From Acidithiobacillus sp. AMEEHan (GTDB lineage: Bacteria > Pseudomonadota > Gammaproteobacteria > Acidithiobacillales > Acidithiobacillaceae): DNA of 64,000 nucleotides. Position 1 is the stretch's first letter, and each line of letters begins with the position of its first letter. The stretch is taken from the NCBI RefSeq assembly GCF_030996345.1, contig NZ_CP118747.1:62001-126000 (forward strand), given 5' to 3'. Positions 1-9,897 of the stretch are shown in pieces. Under the pieces are notes generated by a model. The model saw only the letters and a program-made list of their open reading frames with translations. It ran no database searches and was not told the DNA's origin. The position numbers and the translations under genes were made by a program.

Positions 1-2
1 TG

Positions 3-737
3 CTTGCCATTGCCGCCGGCAGCCTCGGTTACTTCGTCGTTCTCCGGCGCAGTGCCTTTGCCGCCCATGCCTTGCCGCTTGCCGCCTTTCCCGGCGGCGC
101 CCTGGCCAGCCTATTCGGCTTTGCTCCCCTCTGGGGGCTGGGCAGCTTTGCCATCATCGGCGTCCTGTTTCTTCGCATTTTTTCTCGTCTGGGACGTCGC
201 GATGTAGCAATGGGGCTGCTGCTGAGCAGTTTTCTTGCCCTGGGCGGATTGTTCCTGAGCCTCGGTCGGGAATATGCTGCGCGGGTCTACGGCCTCCTCT
301 TTGGCGAAGTGCTGGGAATCTCCGCTGCCAGTCTCTTGCCTCTGGGCCTGCTCGTCAGCGTCGTATTGCTGCTGCTCCTTTGGCAGTTTCCCACCTTGCT
401 TCTGGAATCCACCCAGGCCGAGCTTGCAAACGCACGCGCCATCTCCAGCGCACATATGGAGTGGTTTTTTCTGCTTCTCCTGGCCCTGGTCAGCGCCGCT
501 GCGGTGCCAGTCGTCGGTACCTTGCTGGTGTTCACCCTGTTGGTGAGTCCCGCCGCAGCCGCCCAACGGCTGTCACGCCGCCCGTATCTCGCCTGGGGGC
601 TCGCCATCCTCTTTGCCGAGCTTCTGAGTTGGTCATCCATTGCCCTATCCTACTGGTCGAACTGGCCGTTGAGTTTTTTTGTTGGCGTTCAAGGGGCGGC
701 ACTCTTTCTGTTCAGTCGCATCTTTGCCCGGAGTTGA
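3..737 (+). CDS. Metal ABC transporter permease, ABC-3 (ZnuB/MntB-like) family, 5' truncated
   Basis: The reading frame is open from the window edge, so the N-terminus lies outside. About 244 residues are visible, almost all in hydrophobic membrane segments. The GEVLGIS stretch near the middle and the late sequence VPVVGTLLVFTLLVSPAAAA are typical of the ABC-3 permeases that pair with ZnuA/ZnuC or MntA/MntC for zinc or manganese uptake. The partner ATPase and binding protein would lie upstream and are not visible. The metal cannot be decided from the permease. It is followed after about 80 bp by a small Cys/His-containing gene. Confidence 0.85.
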   Translation, partial: LAIAAGSLGYFVVLRRSAFAAHALPLAAFPGGALASLFGFAPLWGLGSFAIIGVLFLRIFSRLGRRDVAMGLLLSSFLALGGLFLSLGREYAARVYGLLFGEVLGISAASLLPLGLLVSVVLLLLLWQFPTLLLESTQAELANARAISSAHMEWFFLLLLALVSAAAVPVVGTLLVFTLLVSPAAAAQRLSRRPYLAWGLAILFAELLSWSSIALSYWSNWPLSFFVGVQGAALFLFSRIFARS

Positions 738-818
738 GCGGCTTCCCTCCTCGCTCGCGAGGTGGCATCATCTACGGCCATCGAGAGAAAGAGTACGAAC
801 GCGCTATCGAGGGAAGTC

Positions 819-1187
819 ATGAGCACAACCGGCAGTAAACGACCCGATCGCTTCATCATCAGCGGTGCCCTGCATGGCGTCACTCCGGAAGCACGCAAGA
901 AGCTGGAAGAATTCGAAAAACTCGGGGGGCATGTCGACTATCTGCCGGAAAAGGCCCTTGCCCTGATCCAGTATGATGGCCGTTGCGGTGCGGAACTGGA
1001 GGAACATATGGTGGCGGTGCTGCAGCAGGCCGGCGCCTCCTGTGAATCGCATGGCGTCATTTGCCACGGGAAAGACCATTGTGAACCCCTGAACCTGCAT
1101 GTCGGGCCCTTGGCGCAGGATCATCCCCGCCGAGGAGAGTCGCTCAGCAAACACCTTGGACGCTGGCTACACCTCAAGCAAAAGTAA
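819..1187 (+). CDS. Small Cys/His-containing protein of unknown function
   Basis: 122 residues from the ATG at 819, which has an AGGGAAG ribosome site just upstream; an in-frame ATG at 762 is possible but has no such site. I recognise no family. The N-terminal half is polar (HGVTPEARKKLEEFEKLGGHVDYLPE). The second half holds four cysteines (RCGAEL, ASCESHG, VICHGKDHCEP) interspersed with histidines, a spacing that could bind a metal, though this is inference. It lies between a metal ABC permease and slt on the same strand, so a metal-related role is conceivable but unproven. Confidence 0.6.
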   Translation: MSTTGSKRPDRFIISGALHGVTPEARKKLEEFEKLGGHVDYLPEKALALIQYDGRCGAELEEHMVAVLQQAGASCESHGVICHGKDHCEPLNLHVGPLAQDHPRRGESLSKHLGRWLHLKQK

Positions 1188-1196
1188 GTAACAACC

Positions 1197-3137
1197 ATGC
1201 GGCTGCGTCACTGGTTTGGGGCAGGACTGCTGTTCTTCTCCGGTGTTGTCCACGGCGCCCTCAGCCCGCAACAGGATCAATTGCTGCAACAAGCCGCAGA
1301 TGCCTTCGCCCAAGGGAATTACCAGCCCGCTGCCGCTGCATTGCCCCAGCTCGCGCATACCTACATGGGCCCTTGGGTTGCCTACTGGTCCCTGCAGCCG
1401 CGATTGCAAACCCTGAAAGCCGCACAATTCCAGACCTTCTCCCAGGAATTTCTGCATGGCGCCGCCTACCTGTTGCTGCGCCGACAATGGCTACTGGAAT
1501 TGGGAAAGCGTCGGGATTGGCAGACCTTTGCCGAGGTCTACCGGGCCGGTCCCGCGCCGAAAAACCTCAGTGCCCGTTGTTATGCGGCGCACAATCCATT
1601 GCTCCAGACCGGCGATCCTGCAACCCTATGGGAAGCAGCATCGGCAAGCAATGGCGCCTGCAACCGGATGGCACAGACGGCTCTTGGCCAAGGGCAAATC
1701 CCACAGACGCTGCTCTGGCACAAACTGGCGGAGATGATCCTTGGCGGCCATCTCCACAGCGCCATGACTTTCGCCAGTTTTCTTCCCGGCAATGCGGCGT
1801 CGGCGGTAAAAAATATCCTGCAAAGCCCCGGTGCCTGGCTGGCAAGCCAGGGCGGCAGCGCGCAACAGATCTATGGTCCCGACGTCGGCGCCGAGCTGCT
1901 GCATCTCACTCTGCTCGCGATGCTGCCAAACGACTCCGCGCTCGCGGTAGCCCAAAGCGAAACCCTGCCGGGCCTTCTGCCTGCGCAGCGCGCTTCCATA
2001 TGCTATAGCGCTGCCTTGCAGGCTGCGCGTCGGTTTCAGACCCGCACTGCCAATGCTTGGTATCAGGCCGCCCTGACCGCCGACCCCAGCTACCGACCCA
2101 ATGCGGAAGTTCTCCACTGGATGGTTCGCTCGGCTCTGTTGCAACAGAATTGGTCCCTGGTGCTTGCCGCCGAGCAGCGCTTACCGGCAGATCAGGCGCA
2201 ACAAAGCCAGTGGCAATTCTGGAAGGCGCTGGCATTGCAAAAGACCGGAGAGGACGCATTGGCGCGGCAGCTCTGGCAACAGATCGCCTCCCCCTTCGAT
2301 GCCTATGGACAGCTGGCCAGTGCGGCTCTCGGTCAAAATCTGCGTCTCCCTGTCGCCACCCAGAGCCCTACGGAGCTGGTCGCTGAGGCATTCTCCCAGC
2401 CGACCCATGTCGGCGCCGCCACCAACGGCAGTCTGCGGCGCGCGCTGAAGCTCTACCAGTTGGGACTGTACTTCGATGCGCTGTGGGAATGGGGGCAGTA
2501 CCTCGATACCCTGTCAGACGCCAGCGCGATCAAAGCAGCGGCGCGCCAGGCCGCGCAACATCAAGCCTGGTTGCTGGTCATCAATGCCAGCACACGGATC
2601 GACAACGACGCCGACTGGCAACAAGGCTACGTGCTCCCCTATCGCCAGGACATCATTGCCAGCGCCAACCGCAATGCCCTCTCCCCGTCCTTTGTCGCTG
2701 GCGTGATCCGCCAGGAATCCGGATTCGCACCTGGCATTCGCTCTTCCGTGGGGGCCCAGGGGATCATGCAGGTCATGCCGGCCACTGCGGCCTGGGTGCA
2801 GAGCCGCTTTCCGCAAAGCGCTGCGGCTGACCTGCAGACGGCGGCAGGCAATATCCAGATTGGCACTGCCTATCTGGCCTATCTGCGTTCCCAGTTTGGC
2901 GACTCCCCCATACTCCTCGCCGCTGCCTACAACGCCGGGCCGGGAGCGGTGAATCGTTGGCTACAAAAAATTTCGCTCGCCGAGGGCCCGTGGGCAGGAT
3001 TGATCTTTGCCGCCAATATTCCCTATCAACAGACCCGCGACTATGTCCTGGCGGTGCTGAGCAATGCCATCGTCTATCGTATGCTGCTCTCGGAGTCATC
3101 GGTACCCCCCCTATCCTACTGGCAGCTCGCGCGGTAA
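1197..3137 (+). CDS. slt: Soluble lytic murein transglycosylase
   Basis: 646 residues, matching the Slt70 family length. It starts with a signal peptide (MRLRHWFGAGLLFFSGVVHG), followed by a long alpha-helical superhelical region and a C-terminal lysozyme-like SLT domain. The catalytic glutamate sits in GVIRQESGF (about E507), followed by GAQGIMQVMPATA and AAYNAGPGAV, the usual SLT motifs. The enzyme cleaves periplasmic peptidoglycan between MurNAc and GlcNAc to give 1,6-anhydro muropeptides. It lies just upstream of murJ on the same strand, so both neighbouring genes deal with the cell wall. Confidence 0.95.
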   Translation: MRLRHWFGAGLLFFSGVVHGALSPQQDQLLQQAADAFAQGNYQPAAAALPQLAHTYMGPWVAYWSLQPRLQTLKAAQFQTFSQEFLHGAAYLLLRRQWLLELGKRRDWQTFAEVYRAGPAPKNLSARCYAAHNPLLQTGDPATLWEAASASNGACNRMAQTALGQGQIPQTLLWHKLAEMILGGHLHSAMTFASFLPGNAASAVKNILQSPGAWLASQGGSAQQIYGPDVGAELLHLTLLAMLPNDSALAVAQSETLPGLLPAQRASICYSAALQAARRFQTRTANAWYQAALTADPSYRPNAEVLHWMVRSALLQQNWSLVLAAEQRLPADQAQQSQWQFWKALALQKTGEDALARQLWQQIASPFDAYGQLASAALGQNLRLPVATQSPTELVAEAFSQPTHVGAATNGSLRRALKLYQLGLYFDALWEWGQYLDTLSDASAIKAAARQAAQHQAWLLVINASTRIDNDADWQQGYVLPYRQDIIASANRNALSPSFVAGVIRQESGFAPGIRSSVGAQGIMQVMPATAAWVQSRFPQSAAADLQTAAGNIQIGTAYLAYLRSQFGDSPILLAAAYNAGPGAVNRWLQKISLAEGPWAGLIFAANIPYQQTRDYVLAVLSNAIVYRMLLSESSVPPLSYWQLAR

Positions 3138-3183
3138 TCGTGATGAACAGTAGCCTGGACGCCCGGCCGGGGAATCCCCGAAG

Positions 3184-4710
3184 ATGAGTGTGTCACTTCG
3201 CAATGTCGCCAAGGTGGCCAGCAATACCTTTTTGTCGCGCCTGCTCGGCTTCGCCCGGGACGTGATCCTTGCCCATTTGTTCGGCGCGGGGATGGCGGCC
3301 GATGCCTTCTTCGTTGCCCAGCGCCTCCCCAACCTCTTTCGTAGACTCTTTGGTGAAGGGGCATTCTCCCAGGCCTTCGTGCCAGTGCTTGGCGAGTATG
3401 TCCAGCAACGCAGCCCGCAAGAGACCAGAGAATTCGTCGCTGACATCAGCGGCTGGCTACTGCTGACCCTGTTGATCGTCACCGCGGCAGGCGTCCTTGG
3501 CGCCGGCCTTCTCGTCTACCTCCTCGCCCCCGGCTTTGCCGCTGACCCGGCCAAATACCAGCTCACCGTGCTTCTTACCCGCATCGTCTTCCCGTACCTG
3601 CTGCTGGTGTCGCTCGTGGCGCTCTCCGGCGGCATTCTCAACACCTACGGACACTTTCAGGTACCCGCTTTCACCCCGGTATTTCTCAATCTCGGGATCA
3701 TCGCTGCGGCCCTTTTCTGGGCTCCCCATCTTGCTCAGCCGGTAATTGCCGTCGCTTGGGGCATGATTTTTGGCGGAATCGCGCAGTTGCTTTTCCAGAT
3801 CCCTGCGCTATACCGTATCGGCCATCTGCATTGGCCACGTCTGCGCCGCGGCGATCCTGGCGTAGGTCGCACCCTGCGACTACTGGGACCCGCGGCCCTG
3901 GGCGCTTCCGCAGCGCAGATCAACCTGTTCATCAACACCGTATTGGCATCCTTGGTTGGCGCCAATGTGGTCTCTTATCTGTACTACTCCGATCGCCTGG
4001 TGGAATTTCCCCTGGGCGTCTTCGGTGTAGCCCTGGGCACCGTGGTGCTGCCCACCCTCAGCCGCCAGAGCAAAACGGCAGAGTTTCCCCGCACTCTGGA
4101 CTGGGCCTTGCGCTGGACCTGGCTCATCGCGCTGCCTGCCACCATTGGTCTGCTCGTGCTCGGCAAGCCACTGCTGATCACGCTCTTTCGCTATGGCGCT
4201 TACAGCGCTCAGGATATGGAGCAAAGCTATCTGAGTCTGTTTGGCTACGGCCTCGGCATCCTGCCGATCATTGCCGCGCGTGTCCTGGCACCGGCCTTCT
4301 ACGCCCGCCAGAATACCCAAACCCCGATGCGCTTCGGCATCATCAGCGTCGCCGTAAACATTCTCATCAGCCTCCTCCTGGCCTGGCCCCTACACCAGCT
4401 CGGCCTGTCGCTGGCGACCAGTATCGCCGCACTGGCCAATGCCTTGCTGCTGGCGCGCCGCCTGTGGCGGGAGGAGATCTATCGCCCGGCCCCCGGTTGG
4501 CGCATCTTTCTTGTAAAAACCACTTGCAGCGCCATGGCGCTCGCTATCGGCCTGGTCCTGCTCCGCGGTGCCACGAGCGATTGGCTACACTGGTCCGCCG
4601 GGGCGCGGGTTGCCCATCTCTTGCTGCTCATTGGCGGGAGTGTCGGGTTCTACCTATTTCTCCTCTGGGCCTTGCGCCTGCCAGAACTACGCCAGTTACG
4701 TCGACGCTGA
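3184..4710 (+). CDS. murJ: Lipid II flippase MurJ (MviN)
   Basis: 508 residues, typical length, with about 14 predicted membrane helices. The N-terminus (SNTFLSRLLGFARDVILAHLFGAG, then ADAFFVAQRLPNLFRRLFGEGAFSQAFVPVL) is the hallmark of MurJ in the MOP superfamily. The protein moves lipid-linked peptidoglycan precursor across the inner membrane. The gene begins 46 bp after slt and precedes ribF-ileS-lspA, the usual proteobacterial order (often rpsT-murJ-ribF-ileS-lspA; rpsT is not here). Confidence 0.96.
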   Translation: MSVSLRNVAKVASNTFLSRLLGFARDVILAHLFGAGMAADAFFVAQRLPNLFRRLFGEGAFSQAFVPVLGEYVQQRSPQETREFVADISGWLLLTLLIVTAAGVLGAGLLVYLLAPGFAADPAKYQLTVLLTRIVFPYLLLVSLVALSGGILNTYGHFQVPAFTPVFLNLGIIAAALFWAPHLAQPVIAVAWGMIFGGIAQLLFQIPALYRIGHLHWPRLRRGDPGVGRTLRLLGPAALGASAAQINLFINTVLASLVGANVVSYLYYSDRLVEFPLGVFGVALGTVVLPTLSRQSKTAEFPRTLDWALRWTWLIALPATIGLLVLGKPLLITLFRYGAYSAQDMEQSYLSLFGYGLGILPIIAARVLAPAFYARQNTQTPMRFGIISVAVNILISLLLAWPLHQLGLSLATSIAALANALLLARRLWREEIYRPAPGWRIFLVKTTCSAMALAIGLVLLRGATSDWLHWSAGARVAHLLLLIGGSVGFYLFLLWALRLPELRQLRRR

Positions 4711-4765
4711 ACGGGGTATTCGGGTACACTACAGGGGTTTTTCGCTCGGATGCCCCTTTGCCACC

Positions 4766-5716
4766 ATGACCCAGCCCGTTCGTCTCCACTCGTTGCCCAG
4801 GCGGGCAACGGCACAGGCGCTGACCATTGGCAACTTCGATGGCGTCCACCTAGGGCACCAAAAGCTCCTTGACGGCATGGCGGGGTGTGGATTGCCGCGC
4901 GCTGTACTCACCTTTGAACCCCTGCCGCGGGAGCTGTTTCTCGGCGACAGGGCGCCCATCCGCCTGAGCAGCCTGCGCGAGAAGATGGCAGCGCTCCTGC
5001 ATTACGGGGCAGAGCAAGTCGTCTGCGCGCGCTTCGATACGGCTCTGGCAGCCCTGTCGGCAGAGGACTTCGTCGAGCAAATTCTGCTTCGGCGTCTGCG
5101 GGTGCGGGAGCTTTTCGTCGGCCATGATTTCCGCTTCGGCGCGCAGCGCCGTGGGGATTTTGCGCTGCTGCAGCGCATGGGTAAACGGCATGGTTTCGCT
5201 GTGCACGAGCAGCCTCCCTATCTGCTGGACGGGCGACGGGTCAGTAGCACCGGCATTCGGCAGTTTCTCGAACAAGGCGACCTGGCGCAGGCGGCACGCT
5301 GGCTTGGCCGCCCCTATACCGTCTGCGGTCGAGTGCGGAAGGGTGATCAACTGGGGCGGGAATTGGGCTTCCCCACGGCAAATTTGCCTTTGGCGCATCG
5401 CCCCCTGCCCTTGCGCGGTATTTTTGCCGGCCGGCTCCATAGCACCGTCGGAAACTGGAATGCTGCCATCAGTATTGGCCTGCGCCCTACCGTACAAGGC
5501 AACAGCTTGGTTTTGGAAGCCCATTGCCTCGACGCCGATAGTCCGAACCTCTACGGCAAACTGGTTGGCGTCGAACTGCTGCATAAGTTGCGGGATGAAG
5601 AAAAATATCCCAACCTTGACGTTTTGATCGCCGCCATACAGCAAGATGTAAAAAATGTACGGCAATTTTTTTCTACCCATGACATCGAAAGCCCATGGAT
5701 TACAAAAGCACTCTAA
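4766..5716 (+). CDS. ribF: Bifunctional riboflavin kinase / FAD synthetase
   Basis: 316 residues from the ATG at 4766. The frame is open further upstream, but that part overlaps the end of murJ and lacks family similarity. The N-terminal nucleotidyltransferase domain shows [14 protein letters not shown], and the riboflavin kinase domain begins around [20 protein letters not shown]. It converts riboflavin to FMN and FAD. The stop overlaps the ileS start by 22 bp, suggesting translational coupling. Confidence 0.95.
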   Translation: MTQPVRLHSLPRRATAQALTIGNFDGVHLGHQKLLDGMAGCGLPRAVLTFEPLPRELFLGDRAPIRLSSLREKMAALLHYGAEQVVCARFDTALAALSAEDFVEQILLRRLRVRELFVGHDFRFGAQRRGDFALLQRMGKRHGFAVHEQPPYLLDGRRVSSTGIRQFLEQGDLAQAARWLGRPYTVCGRVRKGDQLGRELGFPTANLPLAHRPLPLRGIFAGRLHSTVGNWNAAISIGLRPTVQGNSLVLEAHCLDADSPNLYGKLVGVELLHKLRDEEKYPNLDVLIAAIQQDVKNVRQFFSTHDIESPWITKAL

Positions 5717-8501
5717 ATCTTCCCAAGACCGATTTCCCCATGCAGGGTAAACTGCCCCAGCGTGAACCTGAGGTGCTGGCAGGCTGGCAGGAGCTGGACC
5801 TGTATCAACGCCTGCTGCAAACTCGTGCCGACGCACCGAGCTTTGTCCTGCATGATGGCCCGCCCTATGCCAACGGCAAGATCCACATCGGGCACGCCGT
5901 CAACAAAGTACTCAAGGACATCATCAACAAGTCGCGGCTGGTCGAAGGCATGCGGGTTCCCTACGTGCCCGGTTGGGATTGCCACGGCCTGCCCATCGAG
6001 ATTCAGGTGGAGAAGACCCACGGGCGCCCCGGTGAGAAGCTGAGCGCCGCAGCCTTCCGTGCGGCCTGTCGTGCCTATGCGGCGGAGCAGATCGAAGGGC
6101 AGAAGGCGGACTTCATTCGCCTAGGCATCCTTGGGATTGGGAGCATCCCTATCGCACCATGGACTACGCCGCCGAGGCGGACATCCTGCGCGAACTGGGC
6201 AAACTTACCCTCAAGGGACAGGTGTATCGCGGCGCCAAGCCGGTGCACTGGTGTGTCGACTGCGGCAGCGCTTTGGCGGAGGCCGAAGTGGAATATCGCG
6301 ATCGCAGCGACCCCTCCATCGACGTCGGTTTTCTGGTAGAGGATCGCGCGGATCTGTGTCGGCGTTTGGGCATTCCGCCCTTCGGCGGCGAAGCGGAAGT
6401 CGTCATCTGGACCACGACCCCCTGGACCTTGCCCGCCAACCAGGCGGTCGCCGTGCATCCCGAGTACGACTACGTTCTCCTGCAGGCCGGTGCACGCATC
6501 TTGCTGCTGGCCGCCGAGCTGGCGGAGAGCGCCTTGGCCCGCTACGGACATCCGGATGCCCGGCGCCTCGCCACGACTCGCGGCCAGGCCTTGGAGGGAT
6601 TGCGTCTTCATCATCCTTTCCAGGCGCGAACCGTGCCTGTCATTCTTGGCGCGCACGTTACCCTCGACGCCGGCACCGGCTGTGTGCACACCGCGCCCGC
6701 CCACGGCGTGGACGATTATCTGGCCGCCCAGGATTATCATCTGCCCATCGACAGCCCGCTGCGGGGCAATGGCCATTATCGTGACGATCTCGGCGACGGC
6801 CTCGCGGGACTCTCGACTAGCGAGGCCAACCGCGCCATACCGGCTCTCTTGCACGAACGTGGACGCCTGCTACACCAGGAAAAGATCGAGCACAGCTATC
6901 CGCATTGCTGGCGCCACAAGACGCCTCTGCTCTTTCGCGCCACACCCCAATGGTTCATCAGTATGGAGCGCAACGGGCTACGCGAGCAGGCCCTGCAAGC
7001 GATCTCCACAACACGCTGGATCCCTGCCTGGGGCGAGGAACGAATTGCCGACATGGTGCGCAAACGCCCGGATTGGTGCATCTCGCGCCAGCGCGCCTGG
7101 GGCGTACCGGTAGCCCTCTACGCCTGCGCACAGTGCGGCGAGCCCCTGCGCGACGCCGAGGTCTTCCAGCGTATTGCCGCGGCCGTGGAGGCCGGTGGCG
7201 TTGATGCCTGGTTCAGCGGCACAGACCAGGATTTCCTCGGCGATGCCCCGCATCACTGTGCTGCCTGCGGGCACGAGCAGTTTCACAAGGTCAACGACAT
7301 CCTCGACGTCTGGTTCGACTCCGGCTCCACCCACGCCTTCGTCCTTGAACGACGCCCCGAACTGCACAGTCCCGCCGACCTCTACCTGGAGGGTGCGGAT
7401 CAGCATCGCGGCTGGTTTCAGTCGTCGTTACTAGAATCCGTGGCCAGCCGCGGGCGGGCCCCTTACCGGGCGGTGCTCACCCATGGCTTCACCGTCGATG
7501 GTGAAGGGCGGAAGATGAGCAAGTCCGTGGGCAATGTCATCGCCCCGCAGGAAATCATCGATCGCTATGGTGCCGACATCCTCCGCCTGTGGGTAGCCTC
7601 GGAGGATTATCGGGGTGAGATTCCGATTTCCGACAATATCCTGCAGCGCTTGGGCGAGAGCTACCGCCGCATGCGCAACACGGCCCGCTACATCCTTGGC
7701 AATATCCACGATTTCGATCCGGACGTCGACGCCTTGCCGGAATCCGAACTTCTGGAGATGGATCGCTGGATGTTGGGACGCTGCGCCCAGATACAGCAGG
7801 AAATCCGCAACGCCTACGAGCAGTTCCAGTTTCATCGCGTGGTGCAGGCCATACATAACTTTTGCTCCATCGACCTGGGTGGTCTCTATCTGGACGTGCT
7901 CAAGGATCGTCTATATACCACCCAGACCCAGTCACGGGCACGGCGTTCGGCACAAACCGTGCTGGCAAAGATGCTGGATGCCTTGCTGGCCTGGATGGCC
8001 CCCATCCTCAGCTTCACCGCTGAAGAAATTTGGCAACACCTGCCTCGGCCCAGCGCCGAAAGCGTGTTTTTTGCCTGCTATCCTGACCTTGGTGAAAGCC
8101 AGGACCCCGTCCTGGACGCGCGCTGGCAGCGCCTGCTCACTCTGCGCGAGGCCACGAATGCCGCTCTCGAAACGCTGCGACAGGAGAAGAAAATCGGCTC
8201 CGCCCTGGATGCCCAGATAACCCTCTGCGCCAACGCCGACTGGCAGACATTGCTGCAGCCGATGGCTGCAGAACTGCGCTTCCTATTGCTTTGCTCTGAT
8301 CTGCAACTGCGCGATCTCGCCGCCGACGCGAAAGAGGCCCTGCCGGGCCTGGAGATCAAGGTAACAGCTTACGACGCCCCCAAATGCCCGCGTTGCTGGC
8401 ACCGACGCACGGACATCGGCCAGCATCCCGAGCATCCAGAACTCTGTAGCCGCTGTGCGGAAAACGTCGCCGGCGCCGGTGAGACAAGGGAGTACTGCTG
8501 A
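5695..8501 (+). CDS. ileS: Isoleucyl-tRNA synthetase, interrupted by a one-base frameshift
   Basis: The two parts together give a full-length IleS of about 935 residues. The first part carries the N-terminus with the HIGH signature ([10 protein letters not shown]) and [11 protein letters not shown]. The second holds the editing domain, the KMSKS loop ([10 protein letters not shown]) and the C-terminal zinc ribbon (CPRCWHR, CSRCAEN). The frame breaks at 6133-6135: GGG where GGGG would read [18 protein letters not shown] straight through. The whole span is one base short of a multiple of three. IleS is essential, so a sequencing deletion is far more likely than a true mutation. The stop overlaps the lspA start (TGATG). 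Confidence 0.93.
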
Positions 8502-8959
8502 TGCTGCGCTATCTCTGGTTGAGTGTCCTTGTCATCCTCCTTGACCAGGGGGTGAAGCTCTGGCTCAGTCATATTTGGCGGATCGGGCAAGGTATCGTCG
8601 TCATCCCTGGCATTCTCAATCTCCGCCTGGTGCATAACACCGGCGCTGCCTTCAGCTTTCTCGCTGGCGCTGGCGGCTGGCAGCGTTGGCTGCTCATCGT
8701 CATTGCCGTGATTGTCGTTGTGGTGCTCGTCGCCATATTGCGACGCCTGAAACCCGGAGCCCATTGGACCGCCATCGCCCTTGCCCTGATCCTGGGCGGC
8801 GCCTTGGGCAATCTCATCGATCGCATCCGGCTGGGCTATGTGGTGGACTTCATCGGCGTGCACTGGGGGAACCTCTATTGGCCTTATTTCAACATTGCCG
8901 ATAGCGCCATCACCATTGGCGCGCTGATGCTCATTGTCGATGCGTTTCGGCGCCAATGA
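8501..8959 (+). CDS. lspA: Lipoprotein signal peptidase II
   Basis: 152 residues with four membrane segments, typical for LspA. The catalytic aspartates are visible as D116 in GYVVDFI and D134 in FNIADSAI; the conserved NTGAAFS motif lies near residue 47. The enzyme cleaves the signal peptide of diacylglyceryl-prolipoproteins in the inner membrane. It is translationally coupled to ileS through TGATG. The window encodes lipoprotein substrates, including the RND adaptor and the DUF3568 protein. Confidence 0.96.
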   Translation: MLRYLWLSVLVILLDQGVKLWLSHIWRIGQGIVVIPGILNLRLVHNTGAAFSFLAGAGGWQRWLLIVIAVIVVVVLVAILRRLKPGAHWTAIALALILGGALGNLIDRIRLGYVVDFIGVHWGNLYWPYFNIADSAITIGALMLIVDAFRRQ

Positions 8960-8962
8960 TGC

Positions 8963-8990
8963 CTTTTTGTCGTGCAAATACGACAAAAAG
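8963..8990. promoter_or_regulatory. Perfect 11-bp inverted repeat, candidate enhancer-binding site
   Basis: CTTTTTGTCGT at 8963-8973 is followed by a 6-bp spacer and its exact reverse complement ACGACAAAAAG at 8980-8990. The stem is weak, and the downstream side is not followed by a T-run, so an intrinsic terminator for lspA is unlikely. Its centre lies about 100 bp before the transcription start expected from the sigma-54 promoter at 9048, a normal distance for a sigma-54 activator site. The binding role is inferred. Confidence 0.6.
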
Positions 8991-9047
8991 ACCACAGCGC
9001 CCTTCCTGATAAAAAATAACCTATTGTTTTTTAATGAATAATAATAT

Positions 9048-9063
9048 TGGCCCGATACTTGCT
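9048..9063 (+). promoter_or_regulatory. Sigma-54 (RpoN) -24/-12 promoter
   Basis: TGGCCCGATACTTGCT matches the consensus TGGCACG-N4-TTGCW at every defined position except one (A to C). The GG at -24 and GC at -12 have the required spacing. Transcription would start near 9074, about 23 bp before the ATG of the 67-aa gene. The surrounding DNA is AT-rich and lies in a true intergenic gap. RpoN promoters need an activator, and the palindrome at 8963-8990 is well placed for one. Confidence 0.72.
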
Positions 9064-9096
9064 TAACCTTCTGCACACAGCAAAAGGGGCACAGCA

Positions 9097-9300
9097 ATGG
9101 ATAATCGGGCGACTTTACTAGCAGCACTTCGGCGGGTACGGCATTACCCAGCCTATCATTCCTTCATGGCCACCCAGGAACGCGAGCGCATCAAACGCGA
9201 CTTGCAAAAGCGGCTGCTGCGCCTGCGCCGCGGACACCGGTCGCAGGGCGGCGGCTTTGCCTTCTTGCGTAACGCCGTCCTGTCGCAAATCCTCTACTGA
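9097..9300 (+). CDS. Small basic protein of unknown function under a sigma-54 promoter
   Basis: 67 residues, strongly basic, with an amphipathic stretch rich in Arg and Lys (RERIKRDLQKRLLRLRRGHR) and a more hydrophobic C-terminus (GGFAFLRNAVLSQILY). There is no signal peptide and no recognised domain. GGGG(C) lies about 8 bp before the ATG as a plausible ribosome site. The sigma-54 promoter just upstream and the lack of any other gene in the transcript support a real, conditionally expressed gene. It ends three bases before the convergent thioredoxin-like gene. The function is unknown; nucleic-acid binding would fit the charge but is speculation. Confidence 0.6.
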   Translation: MDNRATLLAALRRVRHYPAYHSFMATQERERIKRDLQKRLLRLRRGHRSQGGGFAFLRNAVLSQILY

Positions 9301-9303
9301 ACC

Positions 9304-9870
9304 CTATTGCGGCTCATTACCGGGCCGCCATTTGATACTGCAGCCCATGCAGGGCTGCACCTTGCTTGGAGCGTCCGCACCAGCGAGCACAGCGCGTACC
9401 GCAGCATCGAGGTCCTTACCCGTGATGGCCTCTTCATTCTTGGGCCGCGCGGCGTCGAACTGGCCGTGGTAAAAAAGTTTTCCCGCCGCGTCAAACAAAA
9501 AAATATCCGGGGTGCAGGCGGCATGAAACGCCTTGGCAACCGACTGATCGGCATCGAAGAGATAGGGGAAATCATAGCCTGCCCGCGCCGCCTCGGCCGG
9601 CATCTTTTCCGGCGCATCGTCGGGATAGGTCTGCGGATCGTTACTGTTGATCGCCACCACGGCCAAGCCAGCGCGCTGCCAATCTTTGGCAAGCTCCGCC
9701 AGCTTATGGGCAATATGGATGACGTAGGGGCAATGATTGCAGATGAACAACACCAGCAAGGGCTTACCCTTGGCTGCGGCAGTCGACCAGCTGCCCTCTT
9801 TCCCGCCAAAAGGTAGAGTAAAATCTGGCAATGGGGTCCCCAGGGGTAAATCGAATCCAGTCATAGCCAT
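9304..9870 (-). CDS. Thioredoxin-family (AhpC/TSA-like redoxin) protein
   Basis: 188 residues with the redoxin N-terminus (GTPLPDFTLPFGGKEGSW) and a thioredoxin-type CXXC motif at C44/C47 (FICNHCPYV). The middle (VVAINSNDPQTYPDDAPEKM) and the DGQFD-like sequence HGQFDAARPKN resemble the widespread thioredoxin-family proteins annotated as thiol-specific antioxidant or resA-like. A further cysteine pair (QPCMGCSIKW) near the C-terminus is characteristic of this subgroup. No signal peptide is evident, so it is probably a cytoplasmic disulfide reductase or peroxidase. The partner is unknown. Confidence 0.85.
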   Translation of the reverse strand: MAMTGFDLPLGTPLPDFTLPFGGKEGSWSTAAAKGKPLLVLFICNHCPYVIHIAHKLAELAKDWQRAGLAVVAINSNDPQTYPDDAPEKMPAEAARAGYDFPYLFDADQSVAKAFHAACTPDIFLFDAAGKLFYHGQFDAARPKNEEAITGKDLDAAVRAVLAGADAPSKVQPCMGCSIKWRPGNEPQ

Positions 9871-9897
9871 CGTCTGTATCTCCTTGTACTGAGCAAA

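Noticed and set aside
8963-8990. lspA transcription terminator
   Set aside because: The inverted repeat is perfect but AT-rich and is followed by ACC rather than a T-run; its distance to the sigma-54 promoter fits an activator site better.
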